64,000 bases of DNA, from the NCBI GenBank assembly GCA_963743875.1, contig CAVURM010000001.1, positions 744,001 through 808,000 on the forward strand, given 5' to 3'. Positions 52,764 through 63,015 of this stretch are shown here, piece after piece (the first letter of the stretch is position 1; each line of letters begins with the position of its first letter). The stretch comes from RHKX01 sp963743875. Its GTDB lineage: Bacteria > Actinomycetota > Thermoleophilia > Solirubrobacterales > 70-9. Both the position numbers and the translations under genes were made by a program. The notes below the pieces were generated by a model. It did no database searches. It was not told the origin of the DNA and saw only the letters and a program-made list of their open reading frames with translations.

Positions 52764-53414
52764 ATGAAGATGCTCAGAAACGGTTTCCTGGCCATTGCAG
52801 CGCTGCTCGTGATGGCGCTGGTCGCGGCCGGCCCCGCCTCGGCGGCCGATCGCAACAACGACAAGATCCCGGATCGCTGGGAGAAGAGGCACAACCTCTC
52901 ACTCAAGGTCAACCAGGCGAAGCGCGATCAGGATCGCGATCAGCTGAACAACCGAGGTGAGTACAGGTCGGACAGCGACCCGCGCGACGACGACACCGAT
53001 GACGACGGCACCGAGGACGGTGACGAGAACGCCGGGACCGTCGCCTCATTCGATGGGACGACGCTGACGATCAACCTGCTCAACGGCGGATCGATCACCG
53101 GAACCGTTGACGAGAACACCGAGGTGAAGTGCGGCGACGAGTGCGATCACGACGGGGAGAACTCCGGCCCAAGCGACGACTCAGGGCCAAGCTCGCAGAG
53201 CGAGTCCCGCCGCGATCACGGTGACGACGACGTCGACACCAGCGACGATGACTCATCCGATGACTCGTCCGACGACGCATCCGACGACGAGGACGGAAGT
53301 GAAGGCGGATCCTGCTCCGTCGACGACCTCGTCGAGGGCGTCGCGGTGCACGAGGCCGAGCTCAGCCTGAAGAACGGCGATGCCGTCTTCGAGGAGATCG
53401 AGCTGGCCAAGTAA
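52764..53414 (+). CDS. Secreted acidic protein with TSP3-like calcium repeats and a split DUF5666-like domain
   Basis: 216 residues from ATG 52764 (GGAGG five bases before; ATG 52770 is also possible). A signal peptide (FLAIAALLVMALVAAGPASA) is followed by Asp-rich calcium-type repeats (DRNNDKIPDRWE; DQDRDQLNNRGEYRSDSDP; DDDTDDDG). A DUF5666-like beta region (GTVASFDGTTLTINLLNGGSITG) is interrupted by a Ser/Asp-rich insert and resumes in CSVDDLVEGVAVHEAELSLKNGDAVFEEIEL. Acidic motifs SGPSDDS match the sigma factor tail. Possibly binds Ca2+ outside the cell. Confidence 0.78.
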   Translation: MKMLRNGFLAIAALLVMALVAAGPASAADRNNDKIPDRWEKRHNLSLKVNQAKRDQDRDQLNNRGEYRSDSDPRDDDTDDDGTEDGDENAGTVASFDGTTLTINLLNGGSITGTVDENTEVKCGDECDHDGENSGPSDDSGPSSQSESRRDHGDDDVDTSDDDSSDDSSDDASDDEDGSEGGSCSVDDLVEGVAVHEAELSLKNGDAVFEEIELAK

Positions 53415-53436
53415 GACGACCGACGAACGGATGACG

Positions 53437-53477
53437 ACGACGCCAAGGGCGCCTCGGTACGGGGCGCCCTTCGTCGT
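53437..53477. terminator. Bidirectional terminator between convergent genes
   Basis: ACGACG + AAGGGCGCC (53437-53453, with a 2-nt bulge) pairs with GGCGCCCTT + CGTCGT (53463-53477). It lies between the acidic protein gene (ends 53414) and the convergent response regulator gene (ends 53490) and is followed by TCTG. Typical of convergent gene ends in this kind of genome. Confidence 0.75.
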
Positions 53478-53489
53478 TCTGAAGCGGAG

Positions 53490-54137
53490 TCAGTCGATCA
53501 GACGACGCTCCACGGCCCAGCGGCTGAGCTCGTGACGGCTGGAGAGCTGGAGCTTGCGCAACACCGCACCGACGTGGGCCTCGACGGTCCGGGGGGAGAT
53601 TTCCAGTTGCTGGGCGACCTCCTTGTACATGTAGCCGCGGGCGATCAATCTCAGCACCTCGCGCTCGCGCATCGTCAGCTGATCGAGCTCCGGATCCACC
53701 TCCGCTTCCGGAACCGATCCGGCGAACGCATCCAGGACGAATCCGGCAAGGCGCGGAGAGAAGACCGCATCACCGTCGCGGACGCGGGTGATCGCAGCGG
53801 CGAGCTCCTCGCCCGAGATCGACTTGGTCACGTACCCGCGGGCACCGGCCCGGACGACGGCGATCACGTCCTCGGCGGCATCGGAGACCGACAGGGCGAG
53901 AAAGCGCTGAGAGCTGTTGACCGCGGCAACCCCTCGGATCACCTCCACCCCTCCCCCGCCGGGCATGTGGACGTCGAGCAGTACGACGTCGGGTCGCTGC
54001 TCGGCGATCACCCGGACCGCCTCCTCCACCGAGCCGGCCTCCGCCAGCACCTCCACGAGTCCCTCGACTTCAGAGCGAACGCCGCTGCGGAAGAGCGCGT
54101 GGTCGTCGACGATCACGATCGTCGGCAGAGAGCTCAC
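53490..54137 (-). CDS. LuxR/NarL-family response regulator
   Basis: 215 residues. Receiver: VIVDDHALFRSGV, phospho-Asp in VVLLDVHMPGGGG, and a KS lysine (TKSISGEEL). A linker leads to a LuxR HTH (LTMREREVLRLIARGYMYKEVAQQLEISPRTVEAHVGAVLRKL). It shares a 4-base overlap with the histidine kinase stop. The pair resembles LiaRS/MacRS envelope-stress systems. Confidence 0.94.
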   Translation of the reverse strand: MSSLPTIVIVDDHALFRSGVRSEVEGLVEVLAEAGSVEEAVRVIAEQRPDVVLLDVHMPGGGGVEVIRGVAAVNSSQRFLALSVSDAAEDVIAVVRAGARGYVTKSISGEELAAAITRVRDGDAVFSPRLAGFVLDAFAGSVPEAEVDPELDQLTMREREVLRLIARGYMYKEVAQQLEISPRTVEAHVGAVLRKLQLSSRHELSRWAVERRLID

Positions 54138-55405
54138 TCGCCACCCCCCTCGATCCTCAACGCGACCTCGGTTCCGGCTCCCGGCACGCGAGCGATCGTC
54201 GCAGCCCCTCCGTGGCGCTGCATTCGACCGACGATCGACTCACGGACGCCGCGTCGGTCCGCCGGCGCCTCGCTCGGGTCGAACCCCGGGCCCCGGTCGC
54301 GCACGTAGGCCTCGATCGCGTTCTCGCTCACCTCGGCGTAAACCGAGATCGGGCCCGCATCGGCCGCGAACTTCGCGGCGTTGGTGAGTGCCTCGCGAGC
54401 GGCGCCGACCACCGCCGAAGCACCCCCGTCGAGACCGCGATCACCGACCGTGACGACCTCGATCTGCACCAGGTAGGCGTCCTCGACCTCTTCGGCGGCG
54501 GATCGCAGCGCAGCCGCAAAGCCTCCTGTCTCCCCCTCGGGGCGGCCCCGTCCCTCGCCGGCCAACCAGCCCCGTAGCTCGCGCTCCTGTCGGCGAGCCA
54601 GCGCCGAGACCTCGCGAGGGTCGCCGGCGCGCTTCTGCATCAGCGTCAGCGTCTGCAGCACCGAGTCGTGCAGGTGGGCGGCCATCTCAGCACGCTCCTG
54701 GGAGCGGATCCGCTCGGATCGTTCGGTGGCCAGGTTGCGGCCGAGGCGCCAGATGAAGGGCGCCAGGATCAGCGCCAGGGCGAAGATCGCGACGATCGCC
54801 GTGAAGGCCGCGTCGCGAGCAGCGCCCAGCGCATCGTTCTGGGAGAGGAACAGGAGCGCGGCGCCGATCACGAGCGCGATGCCGAATCCACCCCTGTAGA
54901 GATCGAGGAATCGGCCCTCGTCGGGACCTGCCGGCGACTGCTCGGGGCCGAGACGACGGGCCGGGCGGTGGCCCGCACCGACGTCGGCGACCTTCGGCGT
55001 CCTGCGGGTCTGCGCCCACAACAGGGTCGCCCCGGCGACGGCGAGGACGACCGGCCAGACCAACGCGTCGCTCCACCAGATCCCGAGTTCCCGGAAGACG
55101 AGCAGGCCCGACAACGTCAGCAACCCGACTCCGAGGCCGAGCTGCCAACCGCGGCGGCCGCCCGGCAGGCCGAACGAGGCGCCGCGACCGGCAGCGACCT
55201 GAGGAGACATCACGACCCAGCCGAAGGCGTAAACCGCGAGGAGGACCCCGCCCGTCAGCACGACCGCGACGACGAACAGGACCCGCAGCAACCAGACGTC
55301 CCAGCCGAACCGCGAGGAGAGCCCGGCGATCACACCTCCGACCATCCCGCGCTCGGTGTCGCGATGAAGCCGGCGGCGCCCCGCCGGAGACGTCTGATCA
55401 GCCAC
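54134..55405 (-). CDS. Sensor histidine kinase with N-terminal PspC domain
   Basis: 423 residues. An N-terminal PspC-like segment (RDTERGMVGGVIAGLSSRFGWDVWLLRVLFVV) gives two helices, and further helices run to about residue 200. The HisKA_3-type motif (AEMAAHLHDSVLQTLTL) holds the phospho-His; HATPase motifs include REALTNAAKFA and DRGPGFD. It likely senses envelope stress together with the PspC protein upstream. It overlaps the 67-residue gene by 8 bases. Confidence 0.92.
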   Translation of the reverse strand: MADQTSPAGRRRLHRDTERGMVGGVIAGLSSRFGWDVWLLRVLFVVAVVLTGGVLLAVYAFGWVVMSPQVAAGRGASFGLPGGRRGWQLGLGVGLLTLSGLLVFRELGIWWSDALVWPVVLAVAGATLLWAQTRRTPKVADVGAGHRPARRLGPEQSPAGPDEGRFLDLYRGGFGIALVIGAALLFLSQNDALGAARDAAFTAIVAIFALALILAPFIWRLGRNLATERSERIRSQERAEMAAHLHDSVLQTLTLMQKRAGDPREVSALARRQERELRGWLAGEGRGRPEGETGGFAAALRSAAEEVEDAYLVQIEVVTVGDRGLDGGASAVVGAAREALTNAAKFAADAGPISVYAEVSENAIEAYVRDRGPGFDPSEAPADRRGVRESIVGRMQRHGGAATIARVPGAGTEVALRIEGGGE

Positions 55406-55601
55406 CGTCTCTCCCGTCGCCCCCCTCGGGCCCGAGCCCGGCCATGACGAGGACGAAGCCGGCGGCGGCGCAGAGCGCCGCCGCCATCAGCCCCATGCTC
55501 AGTGAGATCAGGTCGAGCTGATCGAGACAGAGCGCGCACCCGAGCAGCACCGAGGCGATGCCGGCCGTGAGCGAGACCCGGTCAGCCCGACCGTTACTCA
55601 T
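55398..55601 (-). CDS. Small two-helix membrane protein
   Basis: 67 residues, two helices (LTAGIASVLLGCALCL and LSMGLMAAALCAAAGFVLVMAGL) and a Gly/Asp C-terminus. It is embedded in the PspC-kinase operon, overlapping both neighbours by 4-8 bases. May modulate the kinase or the PspC protein. No family recognised. Confidence 0.75.
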   Translation of the reverse strand: MSNGRADRVSLTAGIASVLLGCALCLDQLDLISLSMGLMAAALCAAAGFVLVMAGLGPEGGDGRDGG

Positions 55602-56638
55602 GTTCCGCAGGCCCTCGCGTTCGCTGCCCGCGCGATCGAATCGTCGCCGTGGAGATCGTGATCCCAGCGATCACCGAAGCCCGCGATCTGGACATCGTCA
55701 TCGTTGAGAACGAGGATCTGGCCGAGATCGACGTCGGCGTCGAGACGCAGCTGCGGCGTCGCCCGAGAGCCCTCGGCGGTCGCCAGCTCGACATCGACAC
55801 CGTCCGCCCACTGGCCCGCAATCCTCATCTCGCCGGCTCCCGCGTGGCCGTTTGCCGCCACGCATACATCGGATGGAACGGCGATCACCGCCTGACCGGC
55901 GCCGACGCGGACGTCGAGGTCGACGACCCGGCGAGGCGACCAGTCGATGTCGCGCAGGTCCACGGCCAGGCGACCGACCCCGAGCCCGTACCCACCCGCG
56001 GGAATCGCAGCGGCGGTGGCCGGACGGTACTCACGCTCACCGATGCCGCCCTCGAGGTCGAGGTCCGCAGCAGCCGCAACGCCGACGCCAACCGTCAGCG
56101 CCAGCGCCGGGACGATCAGCCACTTGGCTCCACCCCGGAACGACAGTGCCACCAGCACGATCCCGATCACGACGATCACGGCAGCGACCGCCAATCCGTA
56201 GCCGAGCCCGGTCACGAACGCTGCACCCGCGACCAACGCGCCGAAGACCGCAAACGCCAGGCAGGCGAGCGCGATGATCCCGAGCACCTGCAGGACTCCG
56301 CGCCCGCGGCCCGCGGTCACGGGTACACCGGTGCCGTCGTCGGAGGGGACGAACAGCGCCACGGCGAGGTACGCGACCACGCCGAGGCCGCCGAACAGGA
56401 TCGAGACGGCGAATGCGATCCGGATGATCACCGGGTCGATGTCGAAGTAACGGCCGAGGCCGCCGGCGACACCGGCGATGACGCGGTCGTCGCGGCTGCG
56501 CAGGAACCGGCGAGGTGAGCGCCCTCCGCCCGGGTCGGCGGCTTCCTCTCCCGGTGGGAGCTCCCGGGTGGGAGCCTCTTCGGTCGGCGGCTCGCCGCTT
56601 CCGGCGGCCGGCTGGTCGATGTTGTCGCTCTCAGTCAT
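55598..56638 (-). CDS. PspC-domain membrane protein with LiaF-like C-terminus
   Basis: 346 residues. A Pro/Glu-rich N-terminal tail (~50 residues) is followed by PspC (RDDRVIAGVAGGLGRYFDIDPVIIRIAFAVSILF), two further helix pairs, and a C-terminal beta-rich region (VAIDLRDIDWSPRRVVDLDVRVGAGQAVIAVPSDVCVAANGHAGAG) resembling LiaF-type DUF2154. It would inhibit or tune the kinase in this operon. First gene of the pspC-small protein-HK-RR run. Confidence 0.9.
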   Translation of the reverse strand: MTESDNIDQPAAGSGEPPTEEAPTRELPPGEEAADPGGGRSPRRFLRSRDDRVIAGVAGGLGRYFDIDPVIIRIAFAVSILFGGLGVVAYLAVALFVPSDDGTGVPVTAGRGRGVLQVLGIIALACLAFAVFGALVAGAAFVTGLGYGLAVAAVIVVIGIVLVALSFRGGAKWLIVPALALTVGVGVAAAADLDLEGGIGEREYRPATAAAIPAGGYGLGVGRLAVDLRDIDWSPRRVVDLDVRVGAGQAVIAVPSDVCVAANGHAGAGEMRIAGQWADGVDVELATAEGSRATPQLRLDADVDLGQILVLNDDDVQIAGFGDRWDHDLHGDDSIARAANARACGT

Positions 56639-56753
56639 TTTGCATCTCCTGGTTGAAGTGATTGGACTCCATCCAGGCTGACGGCAGGTCGGCGCTCCGT
56701 CTATACGGGATCCCCCCTACCCGACCCTCGTGCTACCCCGAGTCGCATCAGGG

Positions 56754-59408
56754 CTACTTGGCGCTGAGCCAATCGGGCCCGACCCCGATATCGACGGCCA
56801 GCGGTGGATCGATCGGGAACGCTCCGGCCATCTCCCTCCGGGCCAGCTCGGAGACCTCGGCGGTCTCCTCCACGGGGCCCTCGAACAGCAACTCGTCGTG
56901 GATCTGGAGGATCAATCGCGAGCTCAGGCCCTGGTCTTCCAGCGCCTTCCGCGAGTTGATCATCGCCAGCTTGATGATGTCCGCTGCCGTCCCCTGAATG
57001 ACGGTGTTGACGGCGAGGCGCTCGCCCAGGGTCCGGGTCTGCCAGTTGCTCGAACGGAGCTCGGGGATCAGACGCCGCCGCCCCATCAGGGTTCGCACGG
57101 AGCCCTCCTCCCGGGCGGATTCGATCGTCTCGTCGATGAACGTCTTGACGCCGGCGAACCGCTGGAAGTAACGCTCGATGTAGGTGGCGGCCTCCTCCTG
57201 CGGAATCGACAGCCGATCGGCCAGCCCGTACGCCGACAGCCCGTAGGCGATCCCGTAGTTGACCATCTTCGCCTTTGACCGCTCCCCGGCCGTGATCGCC
57301 TCGGGGTCGGCGCCGATGATGCCCGCCGCGGTCGCCGAGTGGACGTCCTCTCCCGAGATGAAGATGTCGCGCAGCACCTCGTCGCCGGAGACGTGAGCAA
57401 GCACCCGCAGCTCGACCTGGTTGTAGTCGCAGGAGACAAGCTCGTTACCCGGCTCAGCAACGAAACATCCCCTGATCGGCCGGCCGAGATCGGATCGGAT
57501 CGGGATGTTCTGGAGGTTCGGGTTGGTGCTCGAGAGCCGTCCGGTCGCAGCGCGAACCTGGCTGAACGTCGTGTGGATCCGCCCATCCACGGGGTCGATC
57601 AGGCTCGGCAGCGAGTCGAGGTAGGTGTTCGTCAGCTTCGTCACCTCACGCCAGCGTTCGACCTTGGCGACGATCTCGTGCTCGTCGCGGATCTGGGAGA
57701 GGACCCGAGCGTCGGTCGAGAAGCCGGTCTTGCCTCGGCGCTTACGGCTCAACCCAAGCTCCTCGAACAGGACCTCACCGAGCTGCTGGGGGGAGCCGAT
57801 CGTGAACTCACGGCCCGCCAGATCCCAGATCTCCGCCTGTAGGGATTCCGCCTGTCCGGCCAACTGCCCGGAGATCGCGGCGAGCTTCTCGGTGTCGAGC
57901 TTGACCCCGTCGCGCTCCATCCCCGCGAGCACCTCGATCAGGGGCATCTCGACCTCGCTCATCACCCGCTCGAGGCCGAGGTCGGCCAGCTTCACCCGCT
58001 GGCGAGCCGTCAGCTCCCAGACGAGTCGCGCGGTCTCCGTGGGGTCCTCGGGCGGCTCGTCGCCGCCGTCGAGCGAGAGTTGCCCGTCGTCGGGCCCCGC
58101 CTCGCCGCCCTCCCCGAGACGGAGAGATATTCCCTCGTCGGCTGCGAGTTCGTCGAGCTCGTAGGTGCGGCGCGCGGGATCGATCAGGTAGGCGGCGATC
58201 ATCGAGTCGTGCGCCAGGTCGAGCGATCCGTCGGCCAGGTCGGCGAGCAGACCGTGCGGTGAGTGGCCGCCGATCGACTTCACGTCATGAGCGATAAGCG
58301 GGTGCTCGGAGAGCGTCGCGACGAGCGTCTCCGGCTCCGGCAGCCGGCCGCCGATCAGGCGCTCGCCGTCATACCCACCCCAGCGTCCGCCTTCGGCGTC
58401 AGGGCCGGCTGCGATTGCGAACGCGATCTCCCCCGTTCCCAGGTCGGAGATCTCGCCCTCGGCGGCCTCGTGTTCGATCTCCTCGTCGGCCGGGCGATCG
58501 GGGACGTCCCCCTCCCACTCGTCCTCGAGGCGCTGGACGATCTGGCGCAGCTCGAACTCGGCCGCCGCCTCACGGAGGCGGGACAGGTCGGGGCCCCGCT
58601 CCATCAGCGCCGCCAGGTCGAGCTCGAACTCGATGTCGGTGTGCATCGTCGCCAGCTCCTTGGAGATCCGGGCGTCGCCGGCGTGCTCGGTCAGGTTCTG
58701 CTTGCGCTTCGGCCCCGAGATCTCGTCGATGTTCTCGAGCACCGCCTCGAGCGATCCGTAGGTCTGCAGGAGCTGTGAGGCGGTCTTCTCGCCGATTCCC
58801 GGGACGCCCGGGATGTTGTCGGAGGTATCGCCCTTGAGCCCGATCAGGTCGGGCACGAGTTCGGGGTCGACCCCGTAGCGCTCGATCACGGCCGCCCGGT
58901 CGTAGATCTTCGTGTCGGTCACCCCGCGTGAGGTCGACATGACCCGGACCCCCTCCCCCACCAGTTGGTAGGCATCGCGGTCGCCGGTCACCACCATCAC
59001 CGGGATCTCGCGCTCGCGTGCCTGGCGGACCATCGTCGCGATCACGTCGTCGGCCTCCCATCCCTCCACTCGCACGTTGGCGAAGCCGAATGCATCCGAG
59101 AGCGGCGCGAGGTGCGGCCACTGCTCCTTTAGTAGGTCCGGACGCGAGGACCGCTGCGCCTTGTACGGCTCGTAGATCTTCTCCCGGCCCGACATCCCGG
59201 CGTCCCAGGCGACCGCGACCGCACGCGGCCTGAAGTCGGTCAGGACCTTGACCATCATCGACGCAAACCCGTAGATCGCGTTGGTCGGACGGCCGTCGGA
59301 GGTGGCGATCGATTCGGGCAGGGCGAAGAACGCCCGGTAGGCGAGGCTGTTGCCGTCGATCAGGAAGAGATCGCCGGAACCCTGCGGAGCTTCATCGGCG
59401 GAGGCCAC
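56754..59408 (-). CDS. polA: DNA polymerase I (no proofreading)
   Basis: 884 residues from the GTG at 59408 (an ATG at 59453 is possible but overlaps the divergent metallopeptidase start). 5'-nuclease domain: LFLIDGNSLAYRAFFALP, GDRDAYQL and GLKGDTSDNIPGVPGIGEKTA. The 3'-5' exonuclease region (~310-480) lacks the usual DEDD motifs. Polymerase motifs: SCDYNQVELRVLAHVS (A), AGERSKAKMVNYGIAYGLSAYGL (B) and LILQIHDELLFE (C). Missing proofreading is typical of actinobacterial PolA. Confidence 0.96.
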   Translation of the reverse strand: MASADEAPQGSGDLFLIDGNSLAYRAFFALPESIATSDGRPTNAIYGFASMMVKVLTDFRPRAVAVAWDAGMSGREKIYEPYKAQRSSRPDLLKEQWPHLAPLSDAFGFANVRVEGWEADDVIATMVRQAREREIPVMVVTGDRDAYQLVGEGVRVMSTSRGVTDTKIYDRAAVIERYGVDPELVPDLIGLKGDTSDNIPGVPGIGEKTASQLLQTYGSLEAVLENIDEISGPKRKQNLTEHAGDARISKELATMHTDIEFELDLAALMERGPDLSRLREAAAEFELRQIVQRLEDEWEGDVPDRPADEEIEHEAAEGEISDLGTGEIAFAIAAGPDAEGGRWGGYDGERLIGGRLPEPETLVATLSEHPLIAHDVKSIGGHSPHGLLADLADGSLDLAHDSMIAAYLIDPARRTYELDELAADEGISLRLGEGGEAGPDDGQLSLDGGDEPPEDPTETARLVWELTARQRVKLADLGLERVMSEVEMPLIEVLAGMERDGVKLDTEKLAAISGQLAGQAESLQAEIWDLAGREFTIGSPQQLGEVLFEELGLSRKRRGKTGFSTDARVLSQIRDEHEIVAKVERWREVTKLTNTYLDSLPSLIDPVDGRIHTTFSQVRAATGRLSSTNPNLQNIPIRSDLGRPIRGCFVAEPGNELVSCDYNQVELRVLAHVSGDEVLRDIFISGEDVHSATAAGIIGADPEAITAGERSKAKMVNYGIAYGLSAYGLADRLSIPQEEAATYIERYFQRFAGVKTFIDETIESAREEGSVRTLMGRRRLIPELRSSNWQTRTLGERLAVNTVIQGTAADIIKLAMINSRKALEDQGLSSRLILQIHDELLFEGPVEETAEVSELARREMAGAFPIDPPLAVDIGVGPDWLSAK

Positions 59409-59451
59409 CGGCTGATCATAGGTGCGGTCGATGTGGTTCGATCGTGCGGCC

Positions 59452-60375
59452 ATGAAGTGGAAGAAGGGGACTAAGAGCCGCGACGTGATCGACATCCGCG
59501 GGGCCTCGAAGGGCTCGTCAGGCGGCGGCGGCCCACAGCTGCCGATTCCGGGCGGCCTGGCCGGGAAGGGCGGCGTCGCGGGAGTGATCGTGGTTCTGGT
59601 CGTGATCGCCATCAACCTGCTCGGCGGCTCCGGCGGCGGCTCCGGTGGATTCGACCTTCCCGGCGCCTTCGGCCTCGGCGGCACCGCACCAGGAGCCGAC
59701 AACCCTCAGCCGTTACCGCCCGGTGAGGACCCGCAGGCCGACCTCAAGGACTTCTCCAGCTACGTCTTCGATGACACCCAAAACGTCTGGGAGAGCTCCT
59801 TCGCGGCGGGCGGCGACCCCTACGACACGGCGAAGCTGGTGATCTACGCCGACGCGGTCCAGACCGACGGCTGCGGGAGCGCCACCTCGGCGGTCGGACC
59901 GTTCTACTGCCCGGCCGACAAACGGGTCTACCTCGATCTGAGCTTCTACGAGGACATGGAACGCCAGCTCGGTGCCTCCGGCGATTTCGCCTGGGCGTAC
60001 GTGATCGCCCACGAGATGGGCCACCACGTCCAGCGCCAGACCGGCACCAGTTCCGAGGTGGACCGGCTCAGCCAGGCCGACCCCTCGGAGGCGAACGAAC
60101 TCTCGGTCCGCCAGGAGCTTCAGGCCGACTGCTACGCCGGCGTCTGGGCAAGCACCGTCTACGCCGACGGCGCCCTCGAGCCGGGCGACCTCGACGAAGC
60201 GTTCGGGGCCGCCGAGGCGGTCGGTGACGACCGCCTCCAGGAGCAGGCAACCGGCAGGGTCAATCCAGACAGCTTCACCCACGGGACCTCCGAGCAGAGG
60301 CGGACCTGGTTCGAACGCGGCTACAGCTCAGGGAACCCGGCCGACTGCGACACCTTCTCGGTCGACGAGCTGTAG
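59452..60375 (+). CDS. Neutral zinc metallopeptidase (YpfJ-like)
   Basis: 307 residues from the ATG at 59452. KWKKGTKSRDVIDIRG is the usual N-terminus of this family; a single helix (GGVAGVIVVLVVIAINLL) is followed by a Gly-rich linker and the catalytic domain with HExxH in VIAHEMGHHVQRQTG near residue 190. It is expected on the outer membrane face with substrate unknown. Its first codon overlaps the polA upstream ATG, which is why polA is started later. Confidence 0.9.
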   Translation: MKWKKGTKSRDVIDIRGASKGSSGGGGPQLPIPGGLAGKGGVAGVIVVLVVIAINLLGGSGGGSGGFDLPGAFGLGGTAPGADNPQPLPPGEDPQADLKDFSSYVFDDTQNVWESSFAAGGDPYDTAKLVIYADAVQTDGCGSATSAVGPFYCPADKRVYLDLSFYEDMERQLGASGDFAWAYVIAHEMGHHVQRQTGTSSEVDRLSQADPSEANELSVRQELQADCYAGVWASTVYADGALEPGDLDEAFGAAEAVGDDRLQEQATGRVNPDSFTHGTSEQRRTWFERGYSSGNPADCDTFSVDEL

Positions 60376-60401
60376 GGCGGCGTTCCCCGGCGGAAGACCT
60401 C

Positions 60402-60478
60402 GACCGCGGGTCCTGTCGCGCGGTGCGTCGCACCGCTCGCTGACGCTCGGGTGTCGACGCACCCCGCGCCACCCGCGG
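60402..60478. terminator. Inverted-repeat region between convergent genes
   Basis: CCGCGGGT near 60403 pairs with ACCCGCGG near 60470, and the inner GCGGTGCGTCGCACCGC (60420-60436) is palindromic. It lies between the convergent metallopeptidase and SDR genes (183-bp gap). Probable bidirectional termination region; no T-run. Confidence 0.35.
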
Positions 60479-60558
60479 AAGGGATTCCACGACACCTTTC
60501 GGTTGAGCTCACGGCCCAGGAAAGCACTGGACCATTGCCATCCGGCCTTCATACTCAT

Positions 60559-61488
60559 CTATTCCGGGAACTGGTGGTAGAGGCGACTGCGCACGGCGTC
60601 CATCGTCTCGGGGCTGAGCGCGTCCACGGTCGCGACGATGTGAGCGAACGGCGGAGCGACGCGACGGGGGCGGCCGATCACGGCCTCGGAGACAAGCTTG
60701 CCGGCCTCCTCGGGGGTGAGCGCCGGAATGTGGTCGTAGTGGTGGGTAGGCGAGATCATCGGCGTCCGGACCAGGGGCATCGAGATCGTGGTGAACCGGA
60801 TGCCGTCGTCGCGTGATTCAGCCTGCACCGCGTCAGAGAAGGCCTCGAGTGCAGCCTTGGAGGCGATGTAGCCCGAAAAGCGCGGGGTCCGCATCTGCAC
60901 CCCCGCCGAGGAGACGTTGATCACCTGGCCCGCTCCGCGCTCCCGCATCGCGGGCAGCAGCCGCAGGATCAGCCGGACGGCCCCGAAGTAGTTCAGCTGC
61001 ATCGTCCGCTCGAAGTCGTGGAATCGATCCCCGGACATGTCGACCGATCGCCGAATCGACCGGCCCGCGTTGTTGACCAGAACGTCGACGACGGAGAATT
61101 TGGCAAGGACGAGATCGCAAAGCTCGTCGATCGCGCCGAGATCGTTGAGGTCGCAGGGATATGCCCCGGCGCCTCCCGATCCCTCGGTCGCATTGATCTC
61201 AGCCGCTATCCGCCCGAGCGCCTCGGCGTTGCGGGCCACCAGCAGGACCGTCGCACCCTCCCCGGCCAGCTGCCGCGCGGCAGCCTCACCGATTCCCGAG
61301 GAGGCTCCGGTGACCATGACCACCTTGCCGCCAAGGCCGTGGTCGCCGCGCCCGGTCACGCGATCGAGCTGAGCCAGAGCCGTACCGCTGATACCGCTGC
61401 CGCCGCCGAGCGGCTTGCTGGCGGCACGGAACAGTGCTCCGGCCGGGCCGATCGCCGATCGCCGCAGCCTGTCTATCAGTGGATTCAC
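60559..61488 (-). CDS. SDR-family oxidoreductase with N-terminal extension
   Basis: 309 residues, with ~50 residues before the Rossmann motif VVMVTGASSGIGEAAARQL. VLVNNAGRS and the catalytic YIASK segment (FSGYIASKAALEAF) are present. The hydrophobic N-terminal extension suggests membrane association. Similar to the SDR at 126-950 (TGASSGIGEAAARxLA), so the two may be distant paralogues. Substrate unknown. Confidence 0.88.
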   Translation of the reverse strand: MNPLIDRLRRSAIGPAGALFRAASKPLGGGSGISGTALAQLDRVTGRGDHGLGGKVVMVTGASSGIGEAAARQLAGEGATVLLVARNAEALGRIAAEINATEGSGGAGAYPCDLNDLGAIDELCDLVLAKFSVVDVLVNNAGRSIRRSVDMSGDRFHDFERTMQLNYFGAVRLILRLLPAMRERGAGQVINVSSAGVQMRTPRFSGYIASKAALEAFSDAVQAESRDDGIRFTTISMPLVRTPMISPTHHYDHIPALTPEEAGKLVSEAVIGRPRRVAPPFAHIVATVDALSPETMDAVRSRLYHQFPE

Positions 61489-61549
61489 GCCGGTCAGTGT
61501 CCCAAGACCGGTGTCGGGAACCGCCTCCTCCTATGATCCAGCGGCACCA

Positions 61550-63005
<1,456 letters not shown>

Positions 63006-63015
63006 GGAGAGGTTC

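Noticed and set aside
60559..61488. Treating the two SDR genes as a recent duplication
   Set aside because: They share only the common SDR motifs; the N- and C-terminal extensions differ.
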